Assembly (NCBI RefSeq): GCF_012349115.1
Contig: NZ_PQIG01000122.1
Span: 124,001-188,000, forward strand
Reading direction: 5' to 3'
Length of the DNA: 64,000 bases
Origin: Rhizobium ruizarguesonis
GTDB taxonomy: Bacteria > Pseudomonadota > Alphaproteobacteria > Rhizobiales > Rhizobiaceae
The position numbers and the translations under genes are program-made. Below the pieces are notes generated by a model. The model made no database searches. It was not told the origin of the DNA and saw nothing but the letters and a program-made list of their open reading frames with translations. This document shows, one piece after another, positions 8,912 to 18,087 of the stretch (position 1 is its first letter; each line of letters opens with the position of its first letter).

Positions 8912-10966
8912 CTACCTCCTCCGCCGTATCAGAGCATCGACTGCGGCAACGCCAAACCCTTCGGGAAGAACCATCAACGGATTAATGTCCAGTTCCTCCA
9001 GGCATGCCGCGTTCCTTACGACATAATCTGCCGCTGCTGAGACAGCGCCGACAGCGGCTTCGAGGTCGCCTTTTGGCCGCCCGCGATAGCCATAGATCAG
9101 TTTTGCAAGTTTGAGACGCGAAATCGCTGCGTGAATGTCAGTTTTCGTCGCCGGAAGGGGCAGGATGATGGAATCTTCAAGCAATTCAACGAAGATTCCG
9201 CCGGCTCCAAGCGTGAGCGACAATCCGAAGACAGGGTCGCGGATGGCGCCGACAATGAGCTCGGCAACCGGCGGATCAACCATTTTCTCGACGAGATAAC
9301 CGGCATTCGGCGGCATTGCCGCCGCCGCATTCGACACCGCCTGAGTATCCTTTAGGTTGAGGACGACGGCCCCGGCCTCGGTCTTGTGTGCGATGCCGAG
9401 CGCTTTCAGCACGACGGGAAAGCCGAGCCGCTCAGCCTGCTCGGCCGCTTGATCGGGAGAGGAGGCCAACAGCCCTCGCGGAATCGGAAGGCCGAAGGCG
9501 GCAAGCTCTGCCTTCGCATCGGCTTCCGTCAACGTCTCGATCTCGCCATCCATGAAGGACACATCGAGCAGCGGCAGGGGAGGCGGGCGATCCCACGCCT
9601 GGCCGATGCCGGCGGCAACTTCCGCTGCCGTAATGGTCTCGTCGATACCGCAGAAGGCGATGATGCCATTTGCCATCAGCCGATCGGCGATGGGCTCCGG
9701 CATGTTTTCCGGAAGGGTTGCCAGAAGGCCGGCCAGCGCACCGGTTGCTGCAGCGGCCGTCATGACCGCGTCTGCCGTCATCGCCCATTCGGACGGATCG
9801 CAGCGGTCACCGCGGGGGAAGTCGAGGACGACGAGATTGAGGGCATAGCCGCCCTCGAACATGGCGCGGAAGGCTTCGGTCTGGCGTGCAAGATCACCCC
9901 ACACGAATGTGTGGTAATCGAGCGGATTGGACAGCGTCACCATCTCGCCGAGGACCCGCCGCAGACGGGGTAACTGTTGTGGCTGCAGCGCCGGGAATTC
10001 CACGTTGCGACCGACGGCGGCATCCGCCATTAGCGAAGCCTCCCCACCGGAACAGCTCATCGACGAGATCGAATGGCTTGCGAGCGGGCCGGCGACATGC
10101 AGCAGCTTCAGGGTTTCGAGCAGCGCCGGCAAGGTCTGGACACGGCCAAGGCCGAGGCGGGCGAGCACCGCGTCTGCGACGGCATCGCTGCCGGCGAGCG
10201 AGGCGGTATGCGAAACCGCCGCGCGTTTTGCCTGCTCGGATCTGCCGACCTTCAGCACGACGACGGGCTTCCTCGACCGCCGGGCCATGGTGGCCAGGCG
10301 TTCGAGTGCAGAGAGATCGCCGAAGCCTTCGACATGAAGGCCGACCGCCGTGACGCGCGGGTCGTCGATCAGTGCGCAGGCGACATCGGCAAGCGATGTC
10401 TGCGCCTGGTTGCCGGCCGTGACGACATAGGCGATCGGCACGCCGCGGGTCTGCATGGTCAGGTTGATGGCGATATTGGAGGACTGCGTCAGGATCGCGA
10501 CGCCACGTTCGATACGCTGCATGCCATGCTGATCGGGCCAGAGCAGCGCGCCATCGAGACCGTTGATCAGCCCGTAGCAGTTCGGCCCGAGGATCGGCAT
10601 GTTGCCGGCTGCGTCCAACAAGGCCTGCTGCAGCTCGGCGCCGTCGCTGAGTTCCGCCGTCGCCTCGCTGAAACCCGATGCATAACAGACCGCCCCGCCG
10701 GCACCGGCCTCAGAAAGGCTGCGGACGATCTCGACGGTCAGCGTCCTGTTGACGCCGACGAAGGCGGCATCCGGCGCCGAAGGCAGGTCGGATACTGAGC
10801 GATAGCAGGAGCGCCCGAGCACCTCGTCGAGTTTGGGATGGACGGGCCAGATCTCGCCGGCAAAGCCCATGCGGTCGCACTGCTCGATCACCCTGCGCGC
10901 CACGCGGCCGCCGAAGACGGCGATCGATTGCGGTCTGAGCAGGCGGTCGAGCGGGCGAGGCATCAT
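8912..10966 (-). CDS. NDP-forming type acyl-CoA synthetase (acetate-CoA ligase family)
   Basis: A 684-residue protein built like ADP-forming acetyl-CoA synthetase in one chain. The N-terminal CoA-binding Rossmann domain (LLRPQSIAVFGGRVARRVIE) is followed by succinyl-CoA-ligase-like flavodoxin domains with the histidine loop AAVSHTASLAGSD near residue 265. A C-terminal ATP-grasp domain starts around residue 490 (TLTEADAKAELAAFGLPIPR; FPVVLKALGIAHKTEAGAVV). In this cluster it could activate gamma-butyrobetaine, crotonobetaine or carnitine to the CoA ester. That would be an alternative to the AMP-forming CaiC. The start at 10966 or 10963 leaves 4 bases after the acyl-CoA dehydrogenase stop. Confidence 0.85.
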   Translation of the reverse strand: MMPRPLDRLLRPQSIAVFGGRVARRVIEQCDRMGFAGEIWPVHPKLDEVLGRSCYRSVSDLPSAPDAAFVGVNRTLTVEIVRSLSEAGAGGAVCYASGFSEATAELSDGAELQQALLDAAGNMPILGPNCYGLINGLDGALLWPDQHGMQRIERGVAILTQSSNIAINLTMQTRGVPIAYVVTAGNQAQTSLADVACALIDDPRVTAVGLHVEGFGDLSALERLATMARRSRKPVVVLKVGRSEQAKRAAVSHTASLAGSDAVADAVLARLGLGRVQTLPALLETLKLLHVAGPLASHSISSMSCSGGEASLMADAAVGRNVEFPALQPQQLPRLRRVLGEMVTLSNPLDYHTFVWGDLARQTEAFRAMFEGGYALNLVVLDFPRGDRCDPSEWAMTADAVMTAAAATGALAGLLATLPENMPEPIADRLMANGIIAFCGIDETITAAEVAAGIGQAWDRPPPLPLLDVSFMDGEIETLTEADAKAELAAFGLPIPRGLLASSPDQAAEQAERLGFPVVLKALGIAHKTEAGAVVLNLKDTQAVSNAAAAMPPNAGYLVEKMVDPPVAELIVGAIRDPVFGLSLTLGAGGIFVELLEDSIILPLPATKTDIHAAISRLKLAKLIYGYRGRPKGDLEAAVGAVSAAADYVVRNAACLEELDINPLMVLPEGFGVAAVDALIRRRR

Positions 10967-10970
10967 CGGC

Positions 10971-12131
10971 TCACGCTCCCAAAGGTCGAAGCAGATCGCG
11001 GCTGATGATATGCCGCTGGATTTCGGAAGTGCCGTCCCAGATGCGTTCGACGCGCGCATCACGCCAGAAGCGGGCGAGCGGCAGGTCGTCCATCAGTCCC
11101 ATGCCGCCGAAGATCTGGATCGCCTCGTCCGTCACGCGGGCGAGCATTTCGGAGGCATAGAGCTTGGCCGAGGCGATCTGCCGGTCTGCGGGGCGGCCGG
11201 CATCGACCTGCCAGGCGGCGGCAAGGGTCAGCCAGTCGGCCGCGTCGATCTCGGTGATCATGTCGGCGAGCTTGAACGACACGCCCTGATTGGCACCGAT
11301 CGGCTTGCCGAACTGCTTGCGCTCGGCGGCGTAGGGCAAAGCCAGGTCGAAGACGCGCCGCGCCCGGCCGACGCAGGTGGCGGCCACCGTCAGCCGCGTG
11401 CCGTAGAGCCATTGATTGGCGATATCGAAGCCGCGATGCACCTCGCCCAGCACTTGGGCTTCGGGAATCCGGCAATCGGTGAAGTTGAGCGTACAGTTGT
11501 GGTAGCCGCGATGCGAAACGGAATCATAGCCCTTGAGGATCTCGAAGCCCGGCGTGCCACGATCCACCAGGAAGGCTGTGATCTTCTTCTTGATGCCTTT
11601 CGGCGTTTCCTCCTCGCCCGTTGCTGCAAAGACGATGACGAAATCGGCGACATCGGCATGCGAAATAAAGTGTTTCGTACCGTTGAGGACGAAGTCGCTG
11701 CCGTCGCGGCGGGCGGCGCATTTCATGCCGCGCATATCCGAACCGGCGTCCGGCTCGGTGATCGCAAGCGCGTCGATCTTCTCGCCGCGCACTGCGGGCA
11801 GGAGGTAGCGCTCTCGCTGCTCGCCCTCGCAGGCCATCAGGATGCCGGAGGGCCGGCCGAAGAAAACCGTCAGCCCGAGGGAGCCGCGCCCGAGCTCCCG
11901 CTCGACCAGGGTGAAAGTGACATGGTCGAGACCGGCGCCGCCGACTTCTTCCGGGAAATTGCAGGCGTAAAAGCCAAGATCGATGCATTTGCGACGGATC
12001 TCGTCTCCAAGCTCCGGCGGCACGATGCCGCTGCGCTCGACCTCGTTTTCGTGCGGATAGATTTCGGTTTCGACGAAGGCGCGGACCGTCTCGACGATCA
12101 TTTCCTGTTCTTCGCTCAGTCCGAAATTCAT
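10971..12131 (-). CDS. acyl-CoA dehydrogenase, probable gamma-butyrobetainyl-CoA dehydrogenase
   Basis: FAD-dependent acyl-CoA dehydrogenase of 386 residues. It has the N-terminal helical domain (FGLSEEQEMIVETVRAFVET), the FAD/substrate motif ALAITEPDAGSDMRGMKC, and the C-terminal signature RDARVERIWDGTSEIQ. AGGAGG precedes the ATG at 12131; the longer open frame to 12503 runs antiparallel inside the next gene and is not used. With a CaiD-like hydratase and a CoA ligase beside it, oxidation of gamma-butyrobetainyl-CoA to crotonobetainyl-CoA is the most economical role. Electrons would pass to an ETF encoded elsewhere. Confidence 0.88.
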   Translation of the reverse strand: MNFGLSEEQEMIVETVRAFVETEIYPHENEVERSGIVPPELGDEIRRKCIDLGFYACNFPEEVGGAGLDHVTFTLVERELGRGSLGLTVFFGRPSGILMACEGEQRERYLLPAVRGEKIDALAITEPDAGSDMRGMKCAARRDGSDFVLNGTKHFISHADVADFVIVFAATGEEETPKGIKKKITAFLVDRGTPGFEILKGYDSVSHRGYHNCTLNFTDCRIPEAQVLGEVHRGFDIANQWLYGTRLTVAATCVGRARRVFDLALPYAAERKQFGKPIGANQGVSFKLADMITEIDAADWLTLAAAWQVDAGRPADRQIASAKLYASEMLARVTDEAIQIFGGMGLMDDLPLARFWRDARVERIWDGTSEIQRHIISRDLLRPLGA

Positions 12132-12141
12132 GCCGATCCTC

Positions 12142-13632
12142 CTACCGTTTCTGGCCGACGTAACGGCCGACGCCTTCAGGCGCGACCAAATTCGCATGCG
12201 CTTCGGCGATCGCCTTGACCTTGTCGAGAATGACGGCCGGCGCGGGAGTGGCCTTACCGGCCTTGCTGTCGACATGCAGCAACATGTGCTCTGCGGTGGC
12301 AATGGCCTCGCCGGTTGCCGTATCGTGAAGCGTGTGGAAGACGTGCAGCCGCTTGTCGTCAACGGAGAGGATCCGGCAGGTCGAATGAATCGCCTGCCCG
12401 AGCTTCGCCTCGCCGAGATGGCGGATGTGGGTTTCCACCGTGTAGTAGCTGTGTCCCGCCTCGACATAGGCGACGTCGACGCCGACGAGGCGCAGCAGCG
12501 CATCTGAGGTATCGCCGAAAACCTGCAGGTAGCGGTGTTCGGTCATATGGCCGTTATAGTCGACCCAGGCAGGGCTGACTTTCGTCTCGACGAGCCTCAG
12601 CGGCTTCGACGGGTCGAAAGACGTCGTCGTCCCGCCGCCTTGTACCCAGAGCGATTGCTCGAAGTCCTTCAGCAGCTTGCCGGCGCCCCAGCCCTTGCCG
12701 CCATCGCCGCCCTTGAGGGCCTGCAGGATGCCGACGAGGTTTTCATCGCGGATGCGTTCGAGTTCACGGATCGACAGGCCGGCCGCCTGTTCGTCGGATT
12801 GCTGGCCGATCTTTTCGATCAGCGCATCGTCGAGATCGACGACATCGGTGAGCTTGGTCCAGGGCCAGGCAAGGCAGGGGCCGAACTGGGCGAGGAAGTG
12901 GCGCATGCCGGCCTCGCCGCCGGCGATGCGGTAGGTCTGGAACAGGCCCATCTGCGCCCATCGCAGGCCGAAAGAGTAGCGGATGACGTCATCAAGCGTC
13001 TCGACGGTGCAGATATCGTCGTGGATCAGCCACAGGGCCTCGCGCCAGAGCGCTTCGAGCAGCCGGTCGCCGACGAAAGCCTCGATCTCCTTGGCGATGT
13101 GGACGCCCTTCATGCCGATCGGCGGCAGTCGTTCCATCGCTGCCTTGATGGTCGCAGCCGAGGTCTTCTCGCCGCCGACGATTTCGACGAGCGGCAAGAG
13201 ATAGACGGGATTATAGGGATGGGCGACGAAGAGGCGCTCGGGATGCTTCATGTCGCGCTGCAGATCGGTCGGCAGCAGACCTGACGTCGAAGAGCCGATC
13301 AGGGCGTCCGGCCGTGCCACGGCGTCGATCTCGTTCAGCACGCCACGCTTGAGGTCGAGCCTTTCGGGCACGCTTTCCTGAATCCAGTCGGCGCCGGCGA
13401 CAGCCTCTTCCAGCGTCTTGCAGAAGGTCAGCTTGCCGCGCGGCGGCAGGGGTGCGCCGGTCAGCATGGCATAGGCTTTTTCGGCATTGGCGATGACTTC
13501 GCCGACGATGCGGCTCGCCTCCGGATGCGGGTCGAACACATCGACGTCGATCCCGGCCAGCAGGAAACGCGCGATCCATCCGCCGCCGATGACGCCGCCG
13601 CCGATGCATGCCGCCTTGTTGATCCCTGTCAT
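12142..13632 (-). CDS. lcdH: carnitine 3-dehydrogenase fused to a betainyl-CoA thioesterase domain
   Basis: A 496-residue two-domain enzyme. Residues 1-320 form a 3-hydroxyacyl-CoA-dehydrogenase-like NAD domain (CIGGGVIGGGWIARFLLAG) that oxidises L-carnitine to 3-dehydrocarnitine. From about residue 340 comes a hot-dog thioesterase domain (SPAWVDYNGHMTEHRYLQVF) resembling 4-hydroxybenzoyl-CoA thioesterases; it would release glycine betaine from betainyl-CoA. Such fused proteins are known for carnitine catabolism in Sinorhizobium. The gene immediately follows the BKACE gene whose product would be betainyl-CoA, so the chain handles the first and last steps around that cleavage. Confidence 0.9.
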   Translation of the reverse strand: MTGINKAACIGGGVIGGGWIARFLLAGIDVDVFDPHPEASRIVGEVIANAEKAYAMLTGAPLPPRGKLTFCKTLEEAVAGADWIQESVPERLDLKRGVLNEIDAVARPDALIGSSTSGLLPTDLQRDMKHPERLFVAHPYNPVYLLPLVEIVGGEKTSAATIKAAMERLPPIGMKGVHIAKEIEAFVGDRLLEALWREALWLIHDDICTVETLDDVIRYSFGLRWAQMGLFQTYRIAGGEAGMRHFLAQFGPCLAWPWTKLTDVVDLDDALIEKIGQQSDEQAAGLSIRELERIRDENLVGILQALKGGDGGKGWGAGKLLKDFEQSLWVQGGGTTTSFDPSKPLRLVETKVSPAWVDYNGHMTEHRYLQVFGDTSDALLRLVGVDVAYVEAGHSYYTVETHIRHLGEAKLGQAIHSTCRILSVDDKRLHVFHTLHDTATGEAIATAEHMLLHVDSKAGKATPAPAVILDKVKAIAEAHANLVAPEGVGRYVGQKR

Positions 13633-13639
13633 GCAGCCC

Positions 13640-14542
13640 TCAGCGCTTCGTCAGTTTGAGTTTCTTGCGAACGTCTTCCGGACCGATGATCCGCGCACCC
13701 ATGCCCTCGACCACCTGCACGGCCTTTTCGACGAGCTCAGCATTGGTGGCGAGCTGGCCCTTGCCGACGAAGAGGTTGTCCTCCAGGCCGACGCGCACGT
13801 TGCCGCCCGCCAGAACGGCTGCCGCTGGATAGGCCATGGCATTGCGGCCGATCGAAAAGGCCGAAAAAGTCCAGCTCTGAGGCACGTTGTTGACCATTGC
13901 CATGAAGGTATTGAGATCGTCGGGCGCACCCCATGGAATGCCCATACAGAGCTGGATCAGCACCGGATCTTCGATCAGGCCTTCCTCGGCAAGCTGCTTG
14001 GCAAACCAGAGATGGCCGGTGTCGAAGGCCTCGATCTCCGGCCGCACGCCGAGATCCGTCATCTTCTTCGCCATCGCCCGCAGCATGGCCGGCGTGTTGG
14101 TCATGACATAGTCGCCGAGGTTGAAATTCATCGTGCCGCAGTCGAGCGTACAGATTTCGGGCAGGCATTCGGCGACATGGCTGACGCGCTCGGTGGCGCC
14201 GGCCATATCCGTGCCCTTGGGGTTAAGGGGAAGGGGGCTTTCGACATCCCCGAAGATCAGATCCCCGCCCATGCCGGCGGTGAGATTGAGGACGACGTCG
14301 ACATCGGCCGAGCGGATGCGGTCGGTGACTTCCCTGTAGAGATCGTTGCGGCGGCTGGCGGAACCCGTTTCCGGATCGCGAACATGGCAGTGAACGACCG
14401 CGGCACCGGCCTTTGCCGCATCGATGGCGGACTCGGCGATCTGCTTGGGAGTGATCGGCACGTGGCTGGATCTGGACACCGTGTCGCCGGCGCCGGTGAC
14501 GGCACAGGTGATGAAAACATCGCGGTTCATGGCAAGAGGCAT
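13640..14542 (-). CDS. BKACE (DUF849) 3-dehydrocarnitine cleavage enzyme
   Basis: Beta-keto acid cleavage enzyme of 300 residues. The zinc-binding HCHVRDPETG near residue 50, the catalytic region NLTAGMGGD, and the GNVRVGLEDN segment near residue 230 are all present. With acetyl-CoA it would cleave 3-dehydrocarnitine to betainyl-CoA plus acetoacetate. Substrate assignment comes from adjacency to carnitine dehydrogenase; the family acts on many beta-keto acids. It is the first gene of the minus-strand operon, with GGGAGAA before the ATG, and sits 106 bases from the divergent GlxA-type regulator. Confidence 0.88.
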   Translation of the reverse strand: MPLAMNRDVFITCAVTGAGDTVSRSSHVPITPKQIAESAIDAAKAGAAVVHCHVRDPETGSASRRNDLYREVTDRIRSADVDVVLNLTAGMGGDLIFGDVESPLPLNPKGTDMAGATERVSHVAECLPEICTLDCGTMNFNLGDYVMTNTPAMLRAMAKKMTDLGVRPEIEAFDTGHLWFAKQLAEEGLIEDPVLIQLCMGIPWGAPDDLNTFMAMVNNVPQSWTFSAFSIGRNAMAYPAAAVLAGGNVRVGLEDNLFVGKGQLATNAELVEKAVQVVEGMGARIIGPEDVRKKLKLTKR

Positions 14543-14648
14543 GTTTTTGTTCTCCCTCGTCTTGTCTGCATTACGCGACAGGATCGGCGGCGATGCTTTG
14601 CATTTTTGGAGGTAATTGATACATTATCGGAAATCCGAGGAGGTGGCC

Positions 14649-15641
14649 TTGCTGGAACGATCGACGGAGCGGCTCGATATCGATCTTCTTATCCTGCCGG
14701 ATGCGAACCTGATCCTGATCGCGTCGGTCATCGAGCCGCTGCGCGGCGCCAACCGCATCTCCGGCAGCGAGCTTTATCGCTGGCGGCTGCTCACGCCGGA
14801 CGGAGCGCCGGTTCCGACCACCAGCGATATCGCGATACCCGCTAACGGGGTTTTCCAGGCGACCAGGGACGAAGCGCCGCTCTTCGTGCTTGCGAGTTAC
14901 AACTGGCGCCGCAGCGCGACACCGGCGCTGAAGATGCAGCTCTCGCAGGCCGCTCGCTACCGCACGATGATTGCGGGCATCGAATCCGGCACATGGCTGC
15001 TGGCCGAGGCAAGCCTGCTCGACGGGTTGCCGGCGACCGTTCACTGGGAGGATTACGAGGATTTTGCGCTCGCCTATCCCGAGGTGCGGGCCGTCAAGGA
15101 TCGTTTCGTCATCGATGCCAAGCGGCTGACGACCTCCGGTTCGCTTCCGACCGTGGACCTGATGCTTGAGGTGATAAGACGAAGGCAGGGTTATTCGCTG
15201 GCGCTCGAAGTCAGCCGGCTGTTCCGTTACGAGCAGCCCTCCTTCCATGCGGACGAGCAGCTTTCCGCAGCCTCGGCGGGGTTGCGCCTGCATGATCCCC
15301 GCGTGACGCAGGCGGTGCGGCTGATGGAGGAGCATGTCGAGCAGCCTCTGGTCCTCGCGCGGCTGGCCCGCAGGGTAGGCGTCAGCGCCCGGCATCTGCA
15401 GGATCTCTTCCAGCAGAGCATCGGCGCGCCGCCGCATGTGCATTATCTCGCGCTGCGCCTGAACGCGGCGCGCCGCAAGGTGATCGAGACGACAGCCTCC
15501 TTCGCCGACATCGCGGCAGCGACCGGCTTCAACTCAGCCTCTGCCTTTGCGAGAAGCTACCGGGCGAGTTTTTCCGAGAGCCCGTCGGAGACCCGGCGGC
15601 GTTTGCGCCGCCGCATCACACCATCGGAAGCGCCGGCATAG
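14649..15641 (+). CDS. GlxA/CdhR-type AraC transcriptional regulator
   Basis: A 330-residue regulator with an N-terminal DJ-1/PfpI-like domain (DIDLLILPDANLILIASVIEP; AGIESGTWLLAEASLLDG) and a C-terminal AraC helix-turn-helix pair (LARRVGVSARHLQDLFQQ; FADIAAATGFNSASAFARSY). CdhR, the carnitine-catabolism activator of Pseudomonas, has this architecture. The gene is divergent from the carnitine operon, so it is the likely activator. There is no ATG in frame. I chose TTG at 14649, five bases after GAGGAGG (14637-14643); TTG at 14616 is too close to its GGAGG. The 3' end overlaps the convergent LysR gene by 26 bases. Confidence 0.87.
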   Translation: MLERSTERLDIDLLILPDANLILIASVIEPLRGANRISGSELYRWRLLTPDGAPVPTTSDIAIPANGVFQATRDEAPLFVLASYNWRRSATPALKMQLSQAARYRTMIAGIESGTWLLAEASLLDGLPATVHWEDYEDFALAYPEVRAVKDRFVIDAKRLTTSGSLPTVDLMLEVIRRRQGYSLALEVSRLFRYEQPSFHADEQLSAASAGLRLHDPRVTQAVRLMEEHVEQPLVLARLARRVGVSARHLQDLFQQSIGAPPHVHYLALRLNAARRKVIETTASFADIAAATGFNSASAFARSYRASFSESPSETRRRLRRRITPSEAPA

Positions 15642-16491
15642 GCTGGAACGCTTCCCGCACCATATCGGCAAGTTCGCGCACAGCCTCGCTGGAACGGTAA
15701 GTGCTCCGACGGAGCACGACCTTGGAGGAATCGACCGGCGGAAAACCGTCTTCGGCAGTCAGCTCCCGGCAGCCGGGCGGAATGTTGCTGCGGCACAGCG
15801 TTGTGACGGCAAGGCCTGCGATCACGGCGTTCTTCAGCCCAGAGCCCGTATCGGCAATGAATGCGATCCGGTAGTTGCGGCCGATCTGCTCCAGCGACCG
15901 GAGCGCATAATCACGTGACCAGGTGGAGTTGCGATAGGTCGCAATGGGCAGGGGATCGATGTCGTGCAACCGATGGACCATGGATGTGACCCAGACTGTC
16001 GGATCGATGCAGATGACCTCGCCTTTGGTCTCATCGCTCCAGTCGAAAACGACGGCCAGATCGAGTTCGTCCCGCTCGAGGGCGGCGAGGTTGCGGACTG
16101 TATAGTCGCAGGACACGGTAACCTCGACGGCCGGGTGGCGAACGGCGAAAGCCGCGAGCGCCGCCGGCAACACCGTCTGGCTGTATTCCTCGGGAATTCC
16201 GATGCGCACAGGCCCATCCAGCGGCTTGCTGCGGATCGTCGCGGCGGCCTCGCTTAAGAGATCGATGATCCGGCGGGCGTAGGGCACGAGCTGTATGCCC
16301 GGGCGCGTGAGCAGCACGCCGCGGGCGCCCCGCTCGAAGAGAGTCTCGCCGATCGTCTCCTCGAGCCTCTTGATCTGGCTGCTGACGGCCGATTGCGTCC
16401 GCCCGATGCGCTGGGCGGCCGCGGAGAAATTGGAAGTCTCGGCAACGACCAGGAAGGTTCTGAGCAGGTCGCTCTCAATCGGCTCGTGCAT
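15616..16491 (-). CDS. LysR-family transcriptional regulator
   Basis: A 291-residue LysR protein. The winged helix is at residues 5-65 (DLLRTFLVVAETSNFSAAAQ, RTQSAVSSQIKRLEE) and the effector-binding domain follows (GPVRIGIPEEYSQTVLPAAL). The Met at 16491 fits the family length; the open frame extends further upstream but only into the intergenic region. No strong ribosome site is visible. It is divergent from the EamA exporter gene, 112 bases apart, the usual arrangement for a LysR controlling its neighbour. The effector is unknown. Confidence 0.88.
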   Translation of the reverse strand: MHEPIESDLLRTFLVVAETSNFSAAAQRIGRTQSAVSSQIKRLEETIGETLFERGARGVLLTRPGIQLVPYARRIIDLLSEAAATIRSKPLDGPVRIGIPEEYSQTVLPAALAAFAVRHPAVEVTVSCDYTVRNLAALERDELDLAVVFDWSDETKGEVICIDPTVWVTSMVHRLHDIDPLPIATYRNSTWSRDYALRSLEQIGRNYRIAFIADTGSGLKNAVIAGLAVTTLCRSNIPPGCRELTAEDGFPPVDSSKVVLRRSTYRSSEAVRELADMVREAFQPMPALPMV

Positions 16492-16603
16492 GGGGAAGCC
16501 ATTAAAAAAATCGATGACAGCTATCTCTACTATTCGTTTGCCTGATGTCAATTCTTGACGCACAAATAAGCCGCGTTCGACTTCCTTCTTTGAGAATATC
16601 TGC

Positions 16604-17527
16604 GTGACAATTGAAAATCCGGCCAGACGCCTCGCAGGCAGCGAGCACGAGAAGGGTGTGCTTCTCATCATTGCCGCGACACTTGCCTGGAGCGCGAGCG
16701 GCGTCTATTCGCGACTCCTGACGACCGACGTATGGACGGCGATCGCCTGGCGATCATTGTTCGGTGGCCTGTTCCTGCTGATCCCCTGCCTTTTCCTCGA
16801 AGGGGGTATTTCACGGCAGCAATGGCGATCCGTCTTCCATCCCACAGGTCTTGCCATGATCGCATGCCAGACCTTCAGTCAGGTATGCTTCATCGGGGCG
16901 CTTTACATGACCACCGTCGCCAATGTGACGATGATCTATGCGACCGCGCCCTTCATCGCGGCCATGCTCGGCTGGGTCATCCTCAAGGAGAGGGTCTCCA
17001 GGCGGACGTTGATTGCCGGCGGCATTTCGCTCTTCGGCGTCGCGGTCATCGTCGCCTCGTCGATCGGCGGCGGCACTGGTGTGGGAGATCTGCTGGCGCT
17101 CGGCATGACGGCGTCCTTCGCGCTCGTCATCATCATTCCGCGCATCAATCCCGGCGTGCCGAGCCTGCCTCCGACCGTCGTCAGCGCTTTCCTGACGCTG
17201 GCCATCTTTGCCCCGTTCGGTTCAGTCGGCTCGATCGACCTGCACAACTGGGTCGTTCTCGCCGCCTTCGGTGCGACCAATTTCTCTCTCGCGCTGGTGC
17301 TCTTCCTTGCCGGGGCCAAGCGGATGCCGCCGGCCGAGGCGGCGCTGATCGGCACGATGGAAATCGTGCTCACGCCCTTCTGGGTGTGGCTGCTGTTTTC
17401 CGAACAGCCGCCCGTCGCCACCTTTTTCGGCGGCGCGATCATCCTCGGCGCCGTGCTCTGGCACACGGCCGTCGACTTCAACCGCAGCCGGCGCCCCTCG
17501 CGCCTAAAGTCTTTAGGCGGCGATTAA
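16604..17527 (+). CDS. EamA/DMT-family transporter
   Basis: Inner-membrane protein of 307 residues with about ten hydrophobic segments arranged as two EamA repeats: residues 17-150 (GVLLIIAATLAWSASGVYSR) and 165-290 (LLALGMTASFALVIIIPRIN). Members export amino acids or other metabolites. The start is GTG at 16604 and would be controlled by the divergent LysR gene. The last codons form a perfect inverted repeat, CGCCTAAAG-T-CTTTAGGCG (17501-17519), which may act as a transcript end although no U run follows. Confidence 0.88.
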   Translation: MTIENPARRLAGSEHEKGVLLIIAATLAWSASGVYSRLLTTDVWTAIAWRSLFGGLFLLIPCLFLEGGISRQQWRSVFHPTGLAMIACQTFSQVCFIGALYMTTVANVTMIYATAPFIAAMLGWVILKERVSRRTLIAGGISLFGVAVIVASSIGGGTGVGDLLALGMTASFALVIIIPRINPGVPSLPPTVVSAFLTLAIFAPFGSVGSIDLHNWVVLAAFGATNFSLALVLFLAGAKRMPPAEAALIGTMEIVLTPFWVWLLFSEQPPVATFFGGAIILGAVLWHTAVDFNRSRRPSRLKSLGGD

Positions 17528-18087
17528 ATCTTCCGGGACGAACCGGAAAACCGCCGTATTCGCGGGATCAATTATTTCCGCTACGCAGCGCTATTGCGAC
17601 TTTGCGACTGTCGTCTTTGAGTTGCACCCATGTCGTTTTCTTGATCGCTGTTTTCCGTCAGGCATGGTTTGTTTGTAGTGTTCAAGGCGCTATCTCGCAA
17701 ACTGGCGAAATGGACCATTGGGAAGCCGGCCCGACGCCGGCGCTGCCCCGCAGCGGTAGAAGAACTGAAATCCTCAAGGAAATCGCCGGATAGACATCCG
17801 GAAAGATATCGAGATGGATCGGAAGGAGATTCTGGAGCCGGAAACCAGCTCTTACGCAGCAGATCGACGGATTGCGGCAGACGGTCACGAGCGGAACGAC
17901 AGGCAAAAACCGTGGCGTTCACTTCACTTCTGCATCCAATCTGTCCGTTTTGAAAATTCGAATATCGCCCGGTGCGGCGGTATCCTCGTGTTGTCGACAC
18001 CGGGCTGCAGAGGAGGCAGGCCGGAGGGAAGTCGCCATCGACTGCATCGGTTGCAGATCGAGGCTTTCAAACAAGTGGGAGGAATCC
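17528..18087 (+). other. 560-base non-coding leader upstream of fdhA
   Basis: No credible gene is present; short open frames on both strands lack ribosome sites and family features. The stretch holds the inverted repeat ending the EamA gene just upstream, a probable cobalamin riboswitch (about 17660-17865), and roughly 220 further bases of untranslated leader. It ends in a strong ribosome site, GGGAGGA at 18077-18083, before fdhA. Confidence 0.7.
17660..17865 (+). ncRNA. candidate cobalamin (adenosylcobalamin-type) riboswitch
   Basis: Elements of the B12 riboswitch core appear in the expected order on the plus strand. GGGAA is at 17720-17724, followed by a CCGG-N5-CCGG paired element. CGCTGCCCCGCAGCGGTA (17741-17758) resembles the conserved GCCCCCGCaACgGTAA segment. 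After a variable arm, AGCCGGAAACCAGC (17836-17849) resembles the B12 box AGYCMGGAGACCNGCC with one base missing. Core-to-box spacing of about 120 bases is usual for alphaproteobacteria. Edges are approximate. A covariance-model search (Rfam Cobalamin) would decide. Confidence 0.6.

Noticed and set aside
14616..14648. TTG at 14616 as start of the GlxA-type regulator
   Set aside because: Only three bases separate it from GGAGG; the TTG at 14649 has a better-placed GAGGAGG.
17581..18000. 139-residue minus-strand open frame
   Set aside because: Covers the riboswitch candidate; no ribosome site or domain.
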